A stretch of 64,000 nt of DNA from Neelides folsomi (lineage: Eukaryota; Arthropoda; Collembola; Neelipleona; Neelidae). Positions 26,000 to 39,900 of this stretch are shown in pieces (position 1 is the first letter of the stretch; every line of letters starts with the position of its first letter). The notes beneath the pieces were generated by a model. That model was not told where the DNA came from. It did not search any database and saw only the letters and a list, made by a program, of their open reading frames with translations. The translations under genes and the position numbers were made by a program. The DNA is taken from the NCBI GenBank assembly GCA_034687125.1, contig JAQGBZ010000127.1:1-64000 (forward strand), read 5' to 3'.

Positions 26000-28210
26000 T
26001 TTCAGGTCTTCGAAATTCTCACGCTGCTTGATCAAAATATACTCCTTTTGTTTTGATCTAATTGCTTAAATCGATTAAAACGGATTAAAAAGAACAAAGA
26101 GCCGGAGCGATTGTTCTCTATCCAAGATCCCGGGTTGTCTGAGGAAGAGGAAAAGGGTGCGAGGAGGTGCTGCCACCAGTATTCGGTTTAGCAAGATATT
26201 GGTGGTGAGAGTGGCGGGCCCGGGAAGGAACGAGTGGTTTGAAAAACTTAGAGGTTGTTGAAATCCTCGTTCCTGGTTGGCTAGAAGAGATCACCGGGCG
26301 CAGGAGCATCTTCATCCGGATGTGGCTGCCAGGCATTGGAATCCGACTCGATGCTCATAAAAGGGAAGCCCAGTCACCTCAGGGGGTTGGGTGGCCATGT
26401 TGCCAGGCTAGGACTCGATCCCGATTTCCGAATCTCTTTTTGAGAGGATCTTCATCATCCCATATTACCCGGATTCCCGTATAACCTCATTACAGACATA
26501 AGCTCATCATTCCTCCAGCCAAGATCATCCTATTGTTTATCTCTCCTTGGCAGCTCCGCGAAGAGACGCGTCCTCGGGAGTCAAGATTAAAAAAGCCCGT
26601 GAGTGGCCGACCGAGAGCAGGAAGACTGTTTAAGCGTCCCTTGAGCGCCCGAGTAGAGTGAAGTGTCCTGGGCCGAGGTCGAGGTCGGGGAGTTGGAGGA
26701 GATCTCGAGAGGAGAGTCTCCAGCTGAGCGTGGCGACCGACTGAGGTGGTTTGTCAACGAGGCAGGGGCGGGGGGCGAGAGGAGGTGGGAGTTCCGTCTC
26801 CGTTCCTCGAACGAAGGGAGTTGTCGGGGCCGACGAGTCGGGTGGGAGTCTTGTGACCCTCTCTGTGCTGTGCAGTGAAATGTCCCTCTCCTGCCTGCTC
26901 CAAGAAGGAGGAAAATATTTATTTCGGGGACCAAGCCTTCCACGCCATACACCTTCGCCCACGAACCCACTCGGGAGCCCCTCTTGACACAAGAGGAGCA
27001 ACAGAGGTCCCAATCTCCTGCTCCCGCTACCGGACATTCGAGCCGAGGGTCCCGGCCATGAATGACATAAACAGGAGGACGTCTTTCCCGCCCAGAGGCG
27101 GCGGATGACCCCTCTCCCGCCCCAAGAGAGAAGCCACGGGGCCCGCCAAGGAACCCGCACCCTCCCCGAGACCTCCCTATGGTGAGTTCCGAGTCGAGAG
27201 ATTCCGAACTCGATTCAATCTCCGAATTCCCATGCTTCCTCAGGCACTTGTTCCTTATCGGGACATCACCCACATGGAGTCTTCCATCTCTCTTGCCCTG
27301 AACCGATTTATACCAGGGAGCATACGGAGACTTAATAAGGAGAATGAAACATTTCTCAGGAAGGGATGAACTATGAGAATTGAGTGAGATGGAGGCCGTT
27401 AGCTTTCATCCACTCTGGCCATTGAACCTATTTGATATCTCAGGTTGACTTGGACGAGAAACTCTCCCTGTCAGCCTTTCCCATCTCCTTTTACTTATTT
27501 ATAATAATTTAATCCTTTTTTAATCCTTTTCAATTGCAATACCTTCTTACTTTTTAACCACCATATTGAACCCGATTCAAATTTTAATAAAGTTATTTAA
27601 TTATCAGTCAAGTATCCATCTTCATTTTGAACTTCATCAAAAATTACTTTTTACTCCCATTTTATTGAATTTCTTGAGATTTATAAATATTACCGATTTG
27701 TTGAACATTTTATGAATTCTAGTGAGAGCTAAGAAAGATTTAATAATAATAAATAATTATTAGTTAAATGTTTATAAGTTTGATTAATTCGATATCACGA
27801 TAATAACTCAATGTTTTTGCTCCACCCTAGCTTCATAAAACTTGAATCGTAGGCATCGTGAAGCCGTGCAGTTCGTTTTTACGAGTATCTTGTTATTTAT
27901 AAACATTGTAAAAGTGAAACGGAAATGCCTACTAAATAAATAGTGTTGCTTTCAAATATCGATTCTGATGAAAGAAAATACAAACGGTGGAGATGGAGTT
28001 TAATAGACGATGGTCCATATTAATCATTACCAATACAATTTAGAGCCCAATTTGATAGAAAAATTAAAAATCTGGATCCTATCTTCCCTTCCATTTATCC
28101 CTACAATTTTCATTCTTTGGATTCAACATTTTGGAATATTTCAGGTGCCTTTTTAAAAGTACGAGTTGTTTACTTAAATTCAACGGGAGGTGTTCCAAGA
28201 CTCCAGCCTC
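26000..28210. promoter_or_regulatory. Head-to-head 5' region SSRP1/zinc-finger gene with GC-rich block
   Basis: 2.2 kb between divergent genes. The part 26100-27310 is strikingly GC-rich against an AT-rich background. It contains overlapping ORFs on both strands (the longest, minus 26587-27273, is Arg/Ser/Gly-rich), none resembling a known family. The likely roles are promoter and leader sequence. From 27.5 kb to 28.2 kb the DNA returns to AT-rich with nothing recognisable until an acceptor TTTCAG near 28144 before the zinc-finger start. Confidence 0.4.
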
Positions 28211-31200
28211 ATGGAGTGCTACGAGGACATGTTCAAGGAGATCACGAAGAAGCTCTACGGCGACGGCGGTCTCGCCGAAGTCATGGAAGCTCAGCAGTCT
28301 GGCCATCCAAATATCGTTGCCTACGACCCGGAGGCGTTTCGGCCAGACGGGACAGGTATCACTCTCGTTACCACGAATGTTAATGGAACCATCGTCGTTC
28401 AAAGACCAAACGAGAAGCCGACTGAAGGTGAACCACCAATCAAACATAAAATTATAAATTCGGAATTCGCATACTCGTTCCTCCGCTCTTTGTCTGTCAA
28501 CCGCCCATTTTATACAATTGAAATAGTCTCCAGATAGCATACGTATCTAGAAATCAATTTTATAAGTTTTATAACCATTTTTTAAATTATATAATTTAAA
28601 CTAGATTATAATATGGGTAGATAGTAGATGGTCAACTATAATTTTAACGAACAAACATTTTGTTTATTATTTGATTAGTTTGCAGTTTTAATTTAGCAAA
28701 ATTACTAAAAGTAGTAGTTGAAAGCAGTTCTTGATGTCTTGCATAATAAGTTTTTAGAATGAAATTAAAAGCATCTTTATTTTCATTCATTATCTTTAGG
28801 CTTTCCCTGTTTTGTTAGGGGTTAGGAGATAACTCGTCATAAAAGTCACTCATTGTTTTATAGTCTCTTCATGTAGCAATGTATGTAAATGAATAATACA
28901 TAATGGAGATTGGAGATATCGTTAGTTAATTATTGACTCTGGGCTTTAGGATATAAATATAAAATATGGATGACGGGATAGGAATGATTGGGATAGGAAA
29001 TAGCATATAGAAAATAAATAGAATACATGGACTTGCACTTGAACATTTTTGAGGGCAAAATGAAAGATTAGACTAATTATATGCCTATATTCTAAAACTC
29101 AAAACCGGATAGTACAAATAGTGTTTATAAGCGGGACACATCGACACTTGTTTTAGTTGTTTTATTTATTTTCCTATTTTTATTATTTAAATATACGACC
29201 TCGATTCGAATCGTGAATTGTCAAACATGAGTACTTTATATTTATATAACGGAAAGCCGTTGGAAATTCATAGTCTTCTAAATGGAATTTTAAGTGACAA
29301 TAATTGTTTTGAATTGGAAGGTGTTATGGTCGGAGAAGTTGGACCTCCGCCATCATCCCTTGAAGAACGATGGTTTGAGAGCGAAGAAGTTTTGTCCTGG
29401 ACGACGTCGAAGATTGCCAGGTTCAACCCGAGCCAGAAGGTATTCCGATGCGTCGACTGCGACTTTGTCGGCTTCCTCTCCCGCGTGGCCGAGCATTGGC
29501 TCGGAAACCATGCGTCCCTTAGAGTCTTTCAGTGTCCGAGATGTCCGTACACGAGCGCCTGGGCTCGATGTGTCCGGATGCATCTGACACGTCAACATGG
29601 TGAAACCCTCACCGACAATTCCCTGTGGAAAGAGAATCCCGTCCTTGAAGAGGTACACACGCATTTCTTAAATTAACAGATTATTACAATGATTATTCAT
29701 ATCGCACTTGTACTCGCTAGCTAATTGTTTTTTAGATAGTTAATAACATAATTATATAATTTTAATCTTTGCTTTACTCAATTTCCTAATATTGTGATCA
29801 ATGTTTATGTTTCAAAATTATTATTCATTATTTTATAATTTTTATTAATGTTGCGAGTTTAACGTATTGCTTAATTCTTTTAAAAAATAGTTTAATTTCA
29901 TTTAAAAAGAATTGTTTTATTATTTCTCTATAAGATATTATTTAAAGTCAAGAGAGTTGAATTTTAACGATTCTGTTGGCGAAATTTAATGTCGATGTGG
30001 AATAGCTTTAAATGTATGGATGAATGAATTTAGGAATTTATTGAGTATTCTATGCAGAGTCATGAAATGTAGTTTTAGTAGTTTAGAATGTAAGATAAGG
30101 CTTGCGTATCGCTTTATAGATAACGGGTCCGTGTTTTATGTCAGTACAAACTGCAGGTGACGAAGTTTCTGAACAACCTTAAGACTAAGGTTGAGCAGAA
30201 AGGAGAAACGACGACGCCAGGAGAGAAGCGCTACACTTGCCCTTACTGCCCCTACGCGACCGATCGCCGTGACCTCTTCAACCGCCATGAAAATATCCAC
30301 AGAGATGAGAAACCGTTCCAGTGCTACGTCTGCGATAAGCAGTTTAACCGGGCCGACCATGTGAAGAAACACTTTATGAGGATGCACAGGGATCACCCTT
30401 ATGATATCAATAAGATAAGAAAATATTTCCCCAAAGCTGCCGGCTCCTCGGCTCCCTTCTTCTCCTCCAATTCGAAGGCCAAACCGCCACCGCCTGATGA
30501 AGAAGATGATCTGGACGACGAATCCGCCCTGTCCGACTCTCTCATGTTGGAACAATCCCAAGAGAACCTCAACCAGATCCCCCATATCGCCTACTTCAAC
30601 CCGCCTGCTGCTCCAGGTCAGACAGGTCCCCTCCAAGGAATCCCTGGCGTCGGTGGAACCAAAAAAGAATGTGAGCACCATATGTCTCCCATCAACAATT
30701 CGACACTCAAATTTCAAAGTAAACAATGCAATATCGTTCGGTCTTTGTTATTTTTTTATTATTTTTTTGTCCAAAGACCATTTTATTTTATTTGTTTGAT
30801 TATTGATATTAAGCATTGGGGGGGAATCGGAGTGGAGTATTTATTTTAAATATTTTTTATAACAATTGTTTATTATTTTGTTCGTTTATTTAATGTTATT
30901 GTACATTTTTATTTGTAATTTTCGAGAATTCTCATAAACAATTTTAATATGGATTTGGAATGATTTTATAGCCAAGTCAAAGGGAAGCAAGAAAAAGAAA
31001 TCTGGAGAGAAAATGTACACATGTTCTTACTGTCCATGGCAAGGTGTGGACAATTGGTGTCTTAAACGTCATCTCAACACACACATCAAGCCTTTCCTTT
31101 GTGCCCTCTGTGACTACAAGGCTGCTAGGAGCGAGCGACTTGCCACACATGTCCTCAAAGTCCACAACAAAAGGGTTTGCCACAAATGTTCTTTCCTCGC

Positions 31201-33102
31201 GGACGACACGGACGCTCTGAGCCAACATATTCAAGAAAGCCAGTGAGTTTAATAAATGAAACATTAATTACACATAGCACACATATGTATGAGTTCCTTC
31301 AGGCTTCTAACGCAAATTTTTTTTAGTCAAAACCCATTAGTAAAAACTGGGTTCAATTGCAACGTGTGTCAAGAATACTTTGAGCTGAGGGCGGATCTCG
31401 AAGCTCATGCAATCCTTGAGCACCAAAAAGTTATCGTACAATGTGACCTGTGTGATTTTCGAACCACCGATGAGCTGAGTATGGAGTCTCACCTTAGAGA
31501 AAAACATAACCTGCAACCTGGAATGGGAGCTGTCGCAGCTGCTGCTGCTGCTGCCGCAGCTGCTGCTATTACTGTACCAGTAAGATATCTTTAGTCCCAA
31601 AACCACCCTCTTTTTGTACATTTTTTCATAATATTCAATTAACGAGTTGATTTTTTTGTAGGGAGGCGGAGCGAGCAATCCACCTACGATTCAAATTCCT
31701 GAGCCTCCGGTTGAGTCCGGGACCGGAGGAACCGAAACCCTCATAATGCCCGATGTTCTTGGCGGAGCGGTGGAGGATCATCTTTCTTATGGGGATTCTT
31801 CTGGGAAAATGGATGGGAGCGGGGAGGGTGATGGAGACACCGAGCCAGAGACCCTTTGCGAACCATGTGGGTGCGAATTTCTTGATGAACCTTCACTGAG
31901 GATACATGAGAGAAGACATGATCCGAGACGAAGGTCCATAATGGATCCAAATACCTCCAAGGGAATTTCGAGATCTTTCATTTGTGCCGTTTGCTCCTTC
32001 ACGTCCCCAACAAGAAAGCAAATGATGCAACACACGAGAGCCCACCAAAACGTTGAACGATCTTGTTGTGCGGACAATTGCACATTTTCTACACCCTTTG
32101 AAAATTCACTTAAGGAACATGTGCTTCAAGAACATAATGAAGATATTGTCATAAGGTAATATTTAAATTATATATGATTTTTATTTGACAAATATATAAT
32201 TTTTTTATATTATTAACATTTTACAATTTTATTTCACAATATTATAAAGGAGGCAATTATGCAATAATCGTAATGCAATTAAATTAAAGGTTGAACTAAC
32301 AAAAGAAAATATTTTCAGGTGTCCGCATTGTGCTTTACGAATGTTTAGCTTACATGGATTCACGATTCATTGGAGAGCTCATCACTGCACAATCTGCTCT
32401 CTTTGTGTCAATCTCTACAAGATGAAGTATGGGATGAAGGAATCGGATATTCATGAACTCATCACAAAGTCCCCCCTTACCCTCATCAACGGAGAGTTGG
32501 ACGCGGCCAAGACGGCTCCCATTGTCGAACATACTGACAATAACAACGAGGAGCCAGCAATCAAGAAGCCGAGACTCGATCATCTAAATCAACCAAGTCT
32601 TCTGCCGATGATGGGTGCGTTAAGTAGACGAAAGGCAGGACTGCAAAAACGATCTTCCCTCAAGTTCCTCCCAGACCTCACCGACCTCCAAGTGACATCA
32701 CTGTCAAAAGGGCGACGAGCCCGACGACGTGGGCGAACGAAAGGTGAAATCAATGCCAAACGTCGTCTGAAGAGAAACTTCCCCCCTTCCCTTGACCAAT
32801 TTGAGTTTATCCGACTTCAGGAGAATACGAAAAGGGAAGGGGAAGATGTTCGTTGTTGGGCAGCATCTTGTGAAGACAAGCTTTGGAAGAAAATGCGAAC
32901 CAAAGCTGCTGCCGCTCATTACATATGGCACCATCGGGACCGACAACCCTTTCAATGTGATATCTGTGAGAAGAAGTTCTCTTATGCCTACCGGGCATTC
33001 CTTCACAAGATGAAGGAACATCCTCAAAGTCCAGCGCCCACCCACCACAATGAACTCATCACGACTTTTAAGGTCGAAAAGGAATCTTTCATGTTGAAAT
33101 AG
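28211..33102 (+). CDS. Multi-C2H2 zinc-finger protein, likely transcription factor
   Basis: Seven exons: 28211-28427, 29321-29652, 30157-30670, 30972-31242, 31327-31579, 31662-32155 and 32319-33102, giving 954 aa with all phases agreeing. The N-terminus (MECYEDMFKEITKKLYGDG) has no finger. About fifteen C2H2-like fingers follow. Well-formed ones include CPYCPYATDRRDLFNRHENIH, CYVCDKQFNRADHVKKHF and, last, CDICEKKFSYAYRAFLHKM. Some depart from the consensus. Between fingers lie an acidic/Pro region (PPPPDEEDDLDDE), a polyalanine run and a basic KGRRARRRGR stretch that may be a nuclear localisation signal. The finger set looks like a conserved arthropod regulator, but I do not recognise the specific gene. 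Target and pathway are unknown. The canonical HMYGFR-like TGEKP linkers are mostly missing, so some fingers may bind protein or RNA. Confidence 0.85.
29227..29320 (+). other. Candidate alternative first coding exon of the zinc-finger gene
   Basis: The reading frame of exon 29321-29652 stays open upstream through the acceptor (GGAAG at 29320) to an ATG at 29227. It encodes MSTLYLYNGKPLEIHSLLNG and about 11 more residues before joining the shared sequence. A transcript starting in the intron would therefore replace the MECYEDMF N-terminus. Alternatively the upstream acceptor is not used and this is the only start. Confidence 0.45.
31535..31572 (+). repeat. GCT/GCA codon repeat encoding polyalanine in the zinc-finger gene
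   Basis: A near-perfect run of GCx codons within exon 31327-31579 encodes eleven or more consecutive alanines. Such runs are common in repressor-type transcription factors and are length-variable by slippage. Confidence 0.8.
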
Positions 33103-36100
33103 TTTTGATTTTTTACGAAAGTTACTATTTACCGACAACCGGTATTGTTGATTTTCTCCATCATTACTTGTTGGAATGATTAGGATGTTTTAGATTTCAT
33201 TTGTGAAGCTCTCGTGTTAATTTTATATTTATGCTTTCTTGGATCTGAAGCTTCGGATTCTTATGATCACGCGACATCACGAGTTGGATGGAATTAATTC
33301 ATTCAAATGCTTTATAGAAGGCCTAAAAACGAGCCTTGAAATGAACTTGAAAGAGATACAAGAAAATTGCTTTATAATAATAGCAATGATATTTTTATTA
33401 ACTTATATAATGTTAAATAAACAACACTAACCATATTATACATAAATACAATCACGGATTTGAAAAAGAAATTCTTATGAACTACTATTTATTCTACATA
33501 CTTTTGAATTTACAAATTAATGGATTAAATTACTATTCATTGACATACAAAAATAAGTTTAGCTAAAACACTAAAAGAGTTGAGTGTGTCTTTAATAGAA
33601 AAGTTTTAATAGAGTTTTCAAAGGAAATATATTTTTTTACAATGAGAGCTCGTATGACAGGAAATAAATTTTAATGGAGTTTCAATATATAACTGATTTA
33701 TTGACAATTTTCTGATTCACCAATGGACTGTTCCCATTTTTATGCTCGCAAGTATACAGTATATAAATAGTTCATCTTCTCTGAAATCTCTGAAATCTGC
33801 CTTATTAAATTACGATTAGATCTAAAATAATTCAAACTTAAGAACCGCATATCTTACATGAGAGCATCAAATTGTATTAAGAAGTGTTTATTATCGAACT
33901 ACTTCAACTTGGTATCATCATGTATGAAATATAATAACACGTTAAATGTTATTATTATTATTATATTCTGTATGTGAAAAGGCTATCTTGTCTATAATTA
34001 AGGTACTTTTTGAATATTTTACAATACAAATAATGAAATGTTCAATTCATTTGAAATATAATATAGTATATATTAATATTTATTGAAATCATTAAAAATT
34101 ACAAGTAACATACCTAATTGTAATAATACAACTAATTTATATGATAACTTAATATATATAAATTATTCTAAGAAAATGATGACAAACTTTGTAAAAGATC
34201 CATTTATATAAAACAAAGTTATTTTTTCAAAGAGTGTTAAATGTTGAAAGTAGTTTTATGAAATATTTATTGTTCGGACGAGCGAACACAAAAGGGTGGA
34301 AGTGAAATGAATAGTTTATTAGTACGGCAAGGTATGCTATCAAGATAATGTTAATGTTGTCATTTCATCATTCATTGTTAATTTTTAAATACATATTTAT
34401 TCACACTATTTTATTATATTTATTATATAAAAAGTTATAGACATTAGAAGACGTATTTATGCATAACTGAAGTGTCAATTTTTAGATTTTACTTGTTAAA
34501 TATTATTTGAAGCAATTCACACCTAAGGTTTAATTATATGAATTTAGTATAATATACATTAAATTGTGTATATGTTTATTTATTGTTCGGACTGGCGTCT
34601 TCACCTGGTTTGATTAGGAATTTTGTTTTTGCGGGAGCGATTGCTACTGTGTTGATAATGGTTTATAACGCTCGAGTTATTCGTTGAAGGAGACGATGGC
34701 GTGTGTAATCATTCTATCATTGATAGATAATTGTTGAAGGGTTTTGTTTCTTAATCCACTAATTTTTTAGCTCATAGCACACTAATTTGAGTGAACAGTT
34801 AGATTTATTTATTTTAATCAAGAATTAATCCAAGTAGAACACTTTTAAACTGGGCTATTTTGTAATTTGCCTTATATTAAATAAAACCTTATATATAATT
34901 TATAATCATAATGAATAAACAATTTTTCTTATTACATTTTAATTATCTCTTCATTTTTTGACATCGTTCGTGAAGAATTTCATTCCAGTTTAAAATGCCT
35001 TTCAGTTTGATTTGACATGTTGGACCAGATGATTTTCATGCAATGGATTCGCGTGTGACGGGAAAAGTGCAATCTTACGATGTGTTTTTCATGGGAGACG
35101 GCGGAGCTGCGTTTGAGTTTTAATAGAACGAGCGACCACGATTAATAAGTCAATCTCCTTTGTTCCTCTTGCATAAAATTGAGAATGATGGATGGACTTT
35201 GCTTTGCATATTCTTTTTAAGGAAAAGGGAGCAGATGGACAGGGATACAGAGACAATTGAATCGATGGAAGAGCCCGATTCCATTCGATGACATGTTAAT
35301 TAATTGTTTGGAAATGGGCCGAGTCAGAGGTCGACCTTTGGGCGAATCTTAAAAAGAAAGAGATGAATGTGGTGATTAATTTGAAGGATTGTTGGAGAAA
35401 ACAAATGGATGAGCAAGGGATTTAGTCACGAATACTCCCTAGTAGACAGAGACACTGCCCTACTGTCTACCCACCTGGATCATCTCATCAACGACACGTA
35501 TGTATTACAAGTGAAAAGGATGGGACAATATTGGCCAAAAGCTTTTTAACCTTGCCAAGTTCATGATCATCCTTTATCTCGAATCATTTTTGCAAAGGAC
35601 CAACAATTGCCATTTTAAGTCTCATGGTAGACATTTTAACTTTTATGTCTGTTTGAGAGCACATTTTTGTAATGACATGAGAGGATGAAAATGAGAAATC
35701 ATGATTTGAAAAGGAGAACAAGAGAGGTCCAATTTCTGAAATCACGCTATTCAAATTCCCTATGTAGGCATTTGAAGTTTGAAACAATTGACTTTTGAAC
35801 CTTATTCCATCTCAGTTTGCGAAAACTTTAATTTCCATTAGGTACGTTGAAATACACGCAAGATTTCTCATCTTCAAACCATTGTAAATTATATTTATTG
35901 CCAATAAGATAGAATATAAAGTACTTTTCAATCCCGAATAAAGTATTTTAAAGACATTACAAATAATGGTCTTTTATGTGAATATTTTCATAGAGAGGAA
36001 CATATTATGCGAATTTAACCCGTGAGAAACTTTCAACTTATGTGTTTTATATTACTTTTTAGTTTATATCTATAAGGACAAAGACCTTTTCCCAAGAAAA

Positions 36101-36919
36101 AGAACTTTTGTATTTAAGATTAAGGTAATGAATTTGGCTGACATGTGGGGGTTAACATTAGCATACAAATAATGTCCTTTTACAAATGTGTAAAATCTGA
36201 TTACCTATGAATTTTACAAGTCTTGTATTGAAATTGAAGGCAATTAAAACTTTTATATTGTCAGAGTGCATTAGGCATGCATGGTTTGTCGGTCTCGGTT
36301 TGCATAAAGAATGAATCAAGTCTTGGATCTTTTAAAGGTGTTAAGCAATTTTAAATAAACTCTCCTTTGACTAAGGCTGTTAACTAGAAGCTGGTTAATT
36401 CATATAAGGAAATGTTGAGACTTAAAAATTGAAATTTATTTTCACATACAAGTTCTATCAATCCATGTATGAAGCTGACAGGTTCAGACATTTGACTTCG
36501 ACCTATCAGTTTGCACAAGAGAAATAAAAGTTTTTTTATCTCCATATATCATGTCCTTAGAACGATTTCACTTTAAATGTCAATTAAATATTTTTATGTA
36601 GACTGAGCGGTCTGAAGTTAATGAGAGGTAAGTAATTTGTCTCAGGGTAGTGGGTGGTGGGGGCCGTGATTGATCCATCCGTGGCAAGTCAAGACTTCCT
36701 CAACATCCCCCAAGTAGACTTCCTTCACCTACCAGCCGAAGACCTGAAGAGAGTCTGAGTTGATCTCGACACAGTGCGAGGAGCAGAACACTCCTCTCGG
36801 CTTCCACGTTGTTGTGTCACCTGGGATTTGTCCAGGATCCAATTAACGTGTGTGTCAATTATTGACACTCGCCTTTTTTCCTTTTCACCTGCATTCATCC
36901 CTCAAAAGTGGACATTGCA
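33103..36919. other. Non-coding stretch between zinc-finger gene and Kazal gene
   Basis: 3.8 kb with no supportable gene. The first kilobase is very AT-rich and is probably the zinc-finger 3' UTR and downstream spacer (AATAAA words around 33416). A 15-base direct repeat ATTTATTGTTCGGAC occurs at 34265-34279 and 34578-34592. From about 36.6 kb composition becomes more balanced, which fits the promoter and leader of the Kazal gene. Confidence 0.5.
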
Positions 36920-39900
36920 ATGGGGAATGTGCCGACGTTGTTTGTTGTCTTCATTTTTTTCTCATCCGCCGGTCTTCTCCTCAGTAAGATTCCTCGTTTT
37001 TATTATATTTTATTTCAAGTGGTTCTTCATCAATAACTGTCATCTCACATTCAGTTAATGATTAATCATCCCTATGCCCTACCTACATAATTAATCTCTT
37101 ATCATCTGCCATTCATTAAAAATAAACACTAATGGACAGACTTGAAGTGAATTTTAATTCATGGTTCATCACAAGAATAAATCTAAAGTAAGAATTAGAG
37201 AGACCTCAACATTCTAATTATTTTATTTGATAACCTCGATAAAATTCATTTTAATATATCTAATTATCAATAATCAAATGTAATTTTAAATTTGCAACAA
37301 GAATACAAATGTATCATACGTGCTAATTCTATGGACTTTATATGGTACAACTAGTTGTAGTCTCTCTGTTATGTATTGTTATAATCAACAATGTAACATT
37401 AATTAATATTAAAAATGCATTTTCTTTGTATTTTGAGCCTCAATTAGGAAAAAAATAATTAAAATATCTTCATTGTTGACTTATGGATCTTCTTGAGGAA
37501 GAAGAATGTCGGAAGTCCATGAAGGTGTTGAACAAAACTCACACATATAATTTCCTCATCATCAGAAGAATCTCATAATTATAGTTCTTGAGTGATGCCT
37601 GCCTTGGTTTACATTTTGAGTATAAACATCAATCGTCCGATAAAGAGATATCCATTGTTCTTAAGAGCCAATGTCGATACATGAGAAATTTGCATACTAT
37701 ACACATATAGTTTCCAAGCTTAATTTCATTGTTCTTCAAAATACAGTAATACTGATGGGAAAATAGGAGTATAAAGAAAGTGGAATCAACGTGGTTAAAT
37801 TATGAATACATATATTCAAAATGCGGATCTCACAATTGGGAAATGGGAAATAACAAGGTAAAGCAAATATACCGAAAAGAGCATTAGAAAAAGAACGGAC
37901 ATGCTATTGAGCAGGTCTAAGGATCATTAAAGGAATTCGAGTTGAGATGAAGATAATGGACGTGGAGGAAACCCGACAGAGAGATTAAAGAGGAGGTGAA
38001 GTGGGAAAGATATGGGACGTCGATGGGAGTCGCGTTTTCCATGGATAATAAATATCTCTATTATTCCGTATAATCCCTCTAATTGATATGCCTTTCATAA
38101 AGGGAGTCTTGCATGGGACGAAGGAGGGTAATTGTGAGGAACGGTGACGAGGACGCATCACAGCCGCGCCAGGCAGCAGAACGACTTCTCTCACGGATAG
38201 GAATTATAAGCATGTGGACTTTGTAGACTCGTCCTCTCCGATTTAATAACTGAGTTGAACCTCTACCTTACAATTATCATTTCTCGCCCGAGATGAAGCC
38301 AGTCTTTCCCATGTACTTGTAATTGTCCCTCGTGATGGGCCATCCTTGATCAACTAGGGCCAAGACTTTACACTCACGGGGCCTTTGATTTTTAATTCTA
38401 CAGGTAAAGTATAAATTGTGTGTAGTTTTGAGTCTTAATATCTATTAAGCCTCCGTCCATCGGCCTCATGAGGGGAAATTGAAAGATTCGGGGAGATGAC
38501 GAGAACAGGTCTTGTTTTTCATTCGAGGCAAAAAATGGTGGCAATCAATTTGATTGCTCATCAGAGGATAAGCCATAAAGTTTCGGCTGTGTGTTTATAG
38601 GTTTCTATGCATGACCTGGTTCTTCGACGTAGAAACGTGTTTGAACTTCAAATGAGTCAATTGGCTCCCTCCGCCGTCTCTTGAGGAGCACAACAACAAT
38701 CCGCCTATGTTTGCTTTCGTCTCGACTCCCTCAACTTTGCCCGACACCTCGAGTTGGTTCTTGGTCGAGAGATGACGATTGCAGAGTCACACTTCCCTTT
38801 GTTTCTCCTCACACTCGAGAGTGGCGGAGTGACACTCGGGACAAGGGCTGGATGTATTCAAACACTCCTCTGTTCCACTTTGCCAAAATAACCCATCAAA
38901 GGGTCTTTCTCTTTCAAAGAATCCCACTTTAATTGCCTTCCGTCAATTTACATAGTCGTTCAATAGGGTCAGCACAATGGGGGAAATTAACCACTTCTCC
39001 TGCTCGTAATAAAATCTTCATTTACGCATTAAAAATAAGAATGCATGGATCTTTCCCATTTACTTTTTAGGTTAGGGAAAGAGGATGCAATTTTACATAA
39101 GGAGGAATTCACCGGCTGCACAATTTTCCTCAAACTGTCGTTCACCAATTCATAAATCTTCATTTCGAGACCAAAATTGCATAGATTGTTGTTGGAAGGA
39201 GATGAGAGTTATTTATCATTTCAGTGCATTTGCTCCATTTATGGGTCATTTTTGAACATAATAAAATTATATTGCACCCCAAATTGCACCCTCATCATTC
39301 ATCTGCTGCATAAAAGACTATTGTACAATTTGAGGAAACGGAAATAAAATGTGGACTCATTTAAACTCTCAATTGCGATTATCATGGATAAGGGATTGGA
39401 ATGTCAAGGGTCAAATTAAAATCATCAGTTAGTGGATCTTTTCCATCCTCCACGATCGTCGATGGGTTTTCGCAGACATTATTCGCAAATGGAGTTTGTT
39501 GTTTGTGAGATGGTCATCTCCTGACTTAGCTCGAGGATACAGCCAGCTCAATTTCTTTTTTAACCTTCCTTGTCTCGAAGTTATCAAAATGTTTATCGCG
39601 TGTTCCATCATGAATTTCCTCGGAACTCCGTCCCGTTCTAATCTCCATTTTTCTCAGGGCGAACTCAAAGTGAATTTTGTGTGCAATTAAATGAAGTAGC
39701 AGTAAAGAAAGCCGCTGTAGCGTTGTACCTCCCAACCTTTACATGAGTAATGAGCCGTTTGTATTTTAAATATATCTTTTATTACTTCTAATTAGAATCC
39801 TGAATTAATGCTCCTTTTAATGCTCTTTCTCAATTAAGTGAAAAAGAAGTGTTATATGAGTAAATGCCATTACGAGGACGGTTTTAGCTCGCAGAAAGGG

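Noticed and set aside
26587-27273. 228-codon minus-strand ORF in the GC-rich block
   Set aside because: Arg/Ser/Gly-rich with no recognisable motif, and equally long overlapping frames occur on both strands, as expected of GC-rich DNA with few stops.
29200-29215. Second B-box-like word (GATTCGAATC)
   Set aside because: It is part of a small palindrome, and no tRNA stem pairing is present around it.
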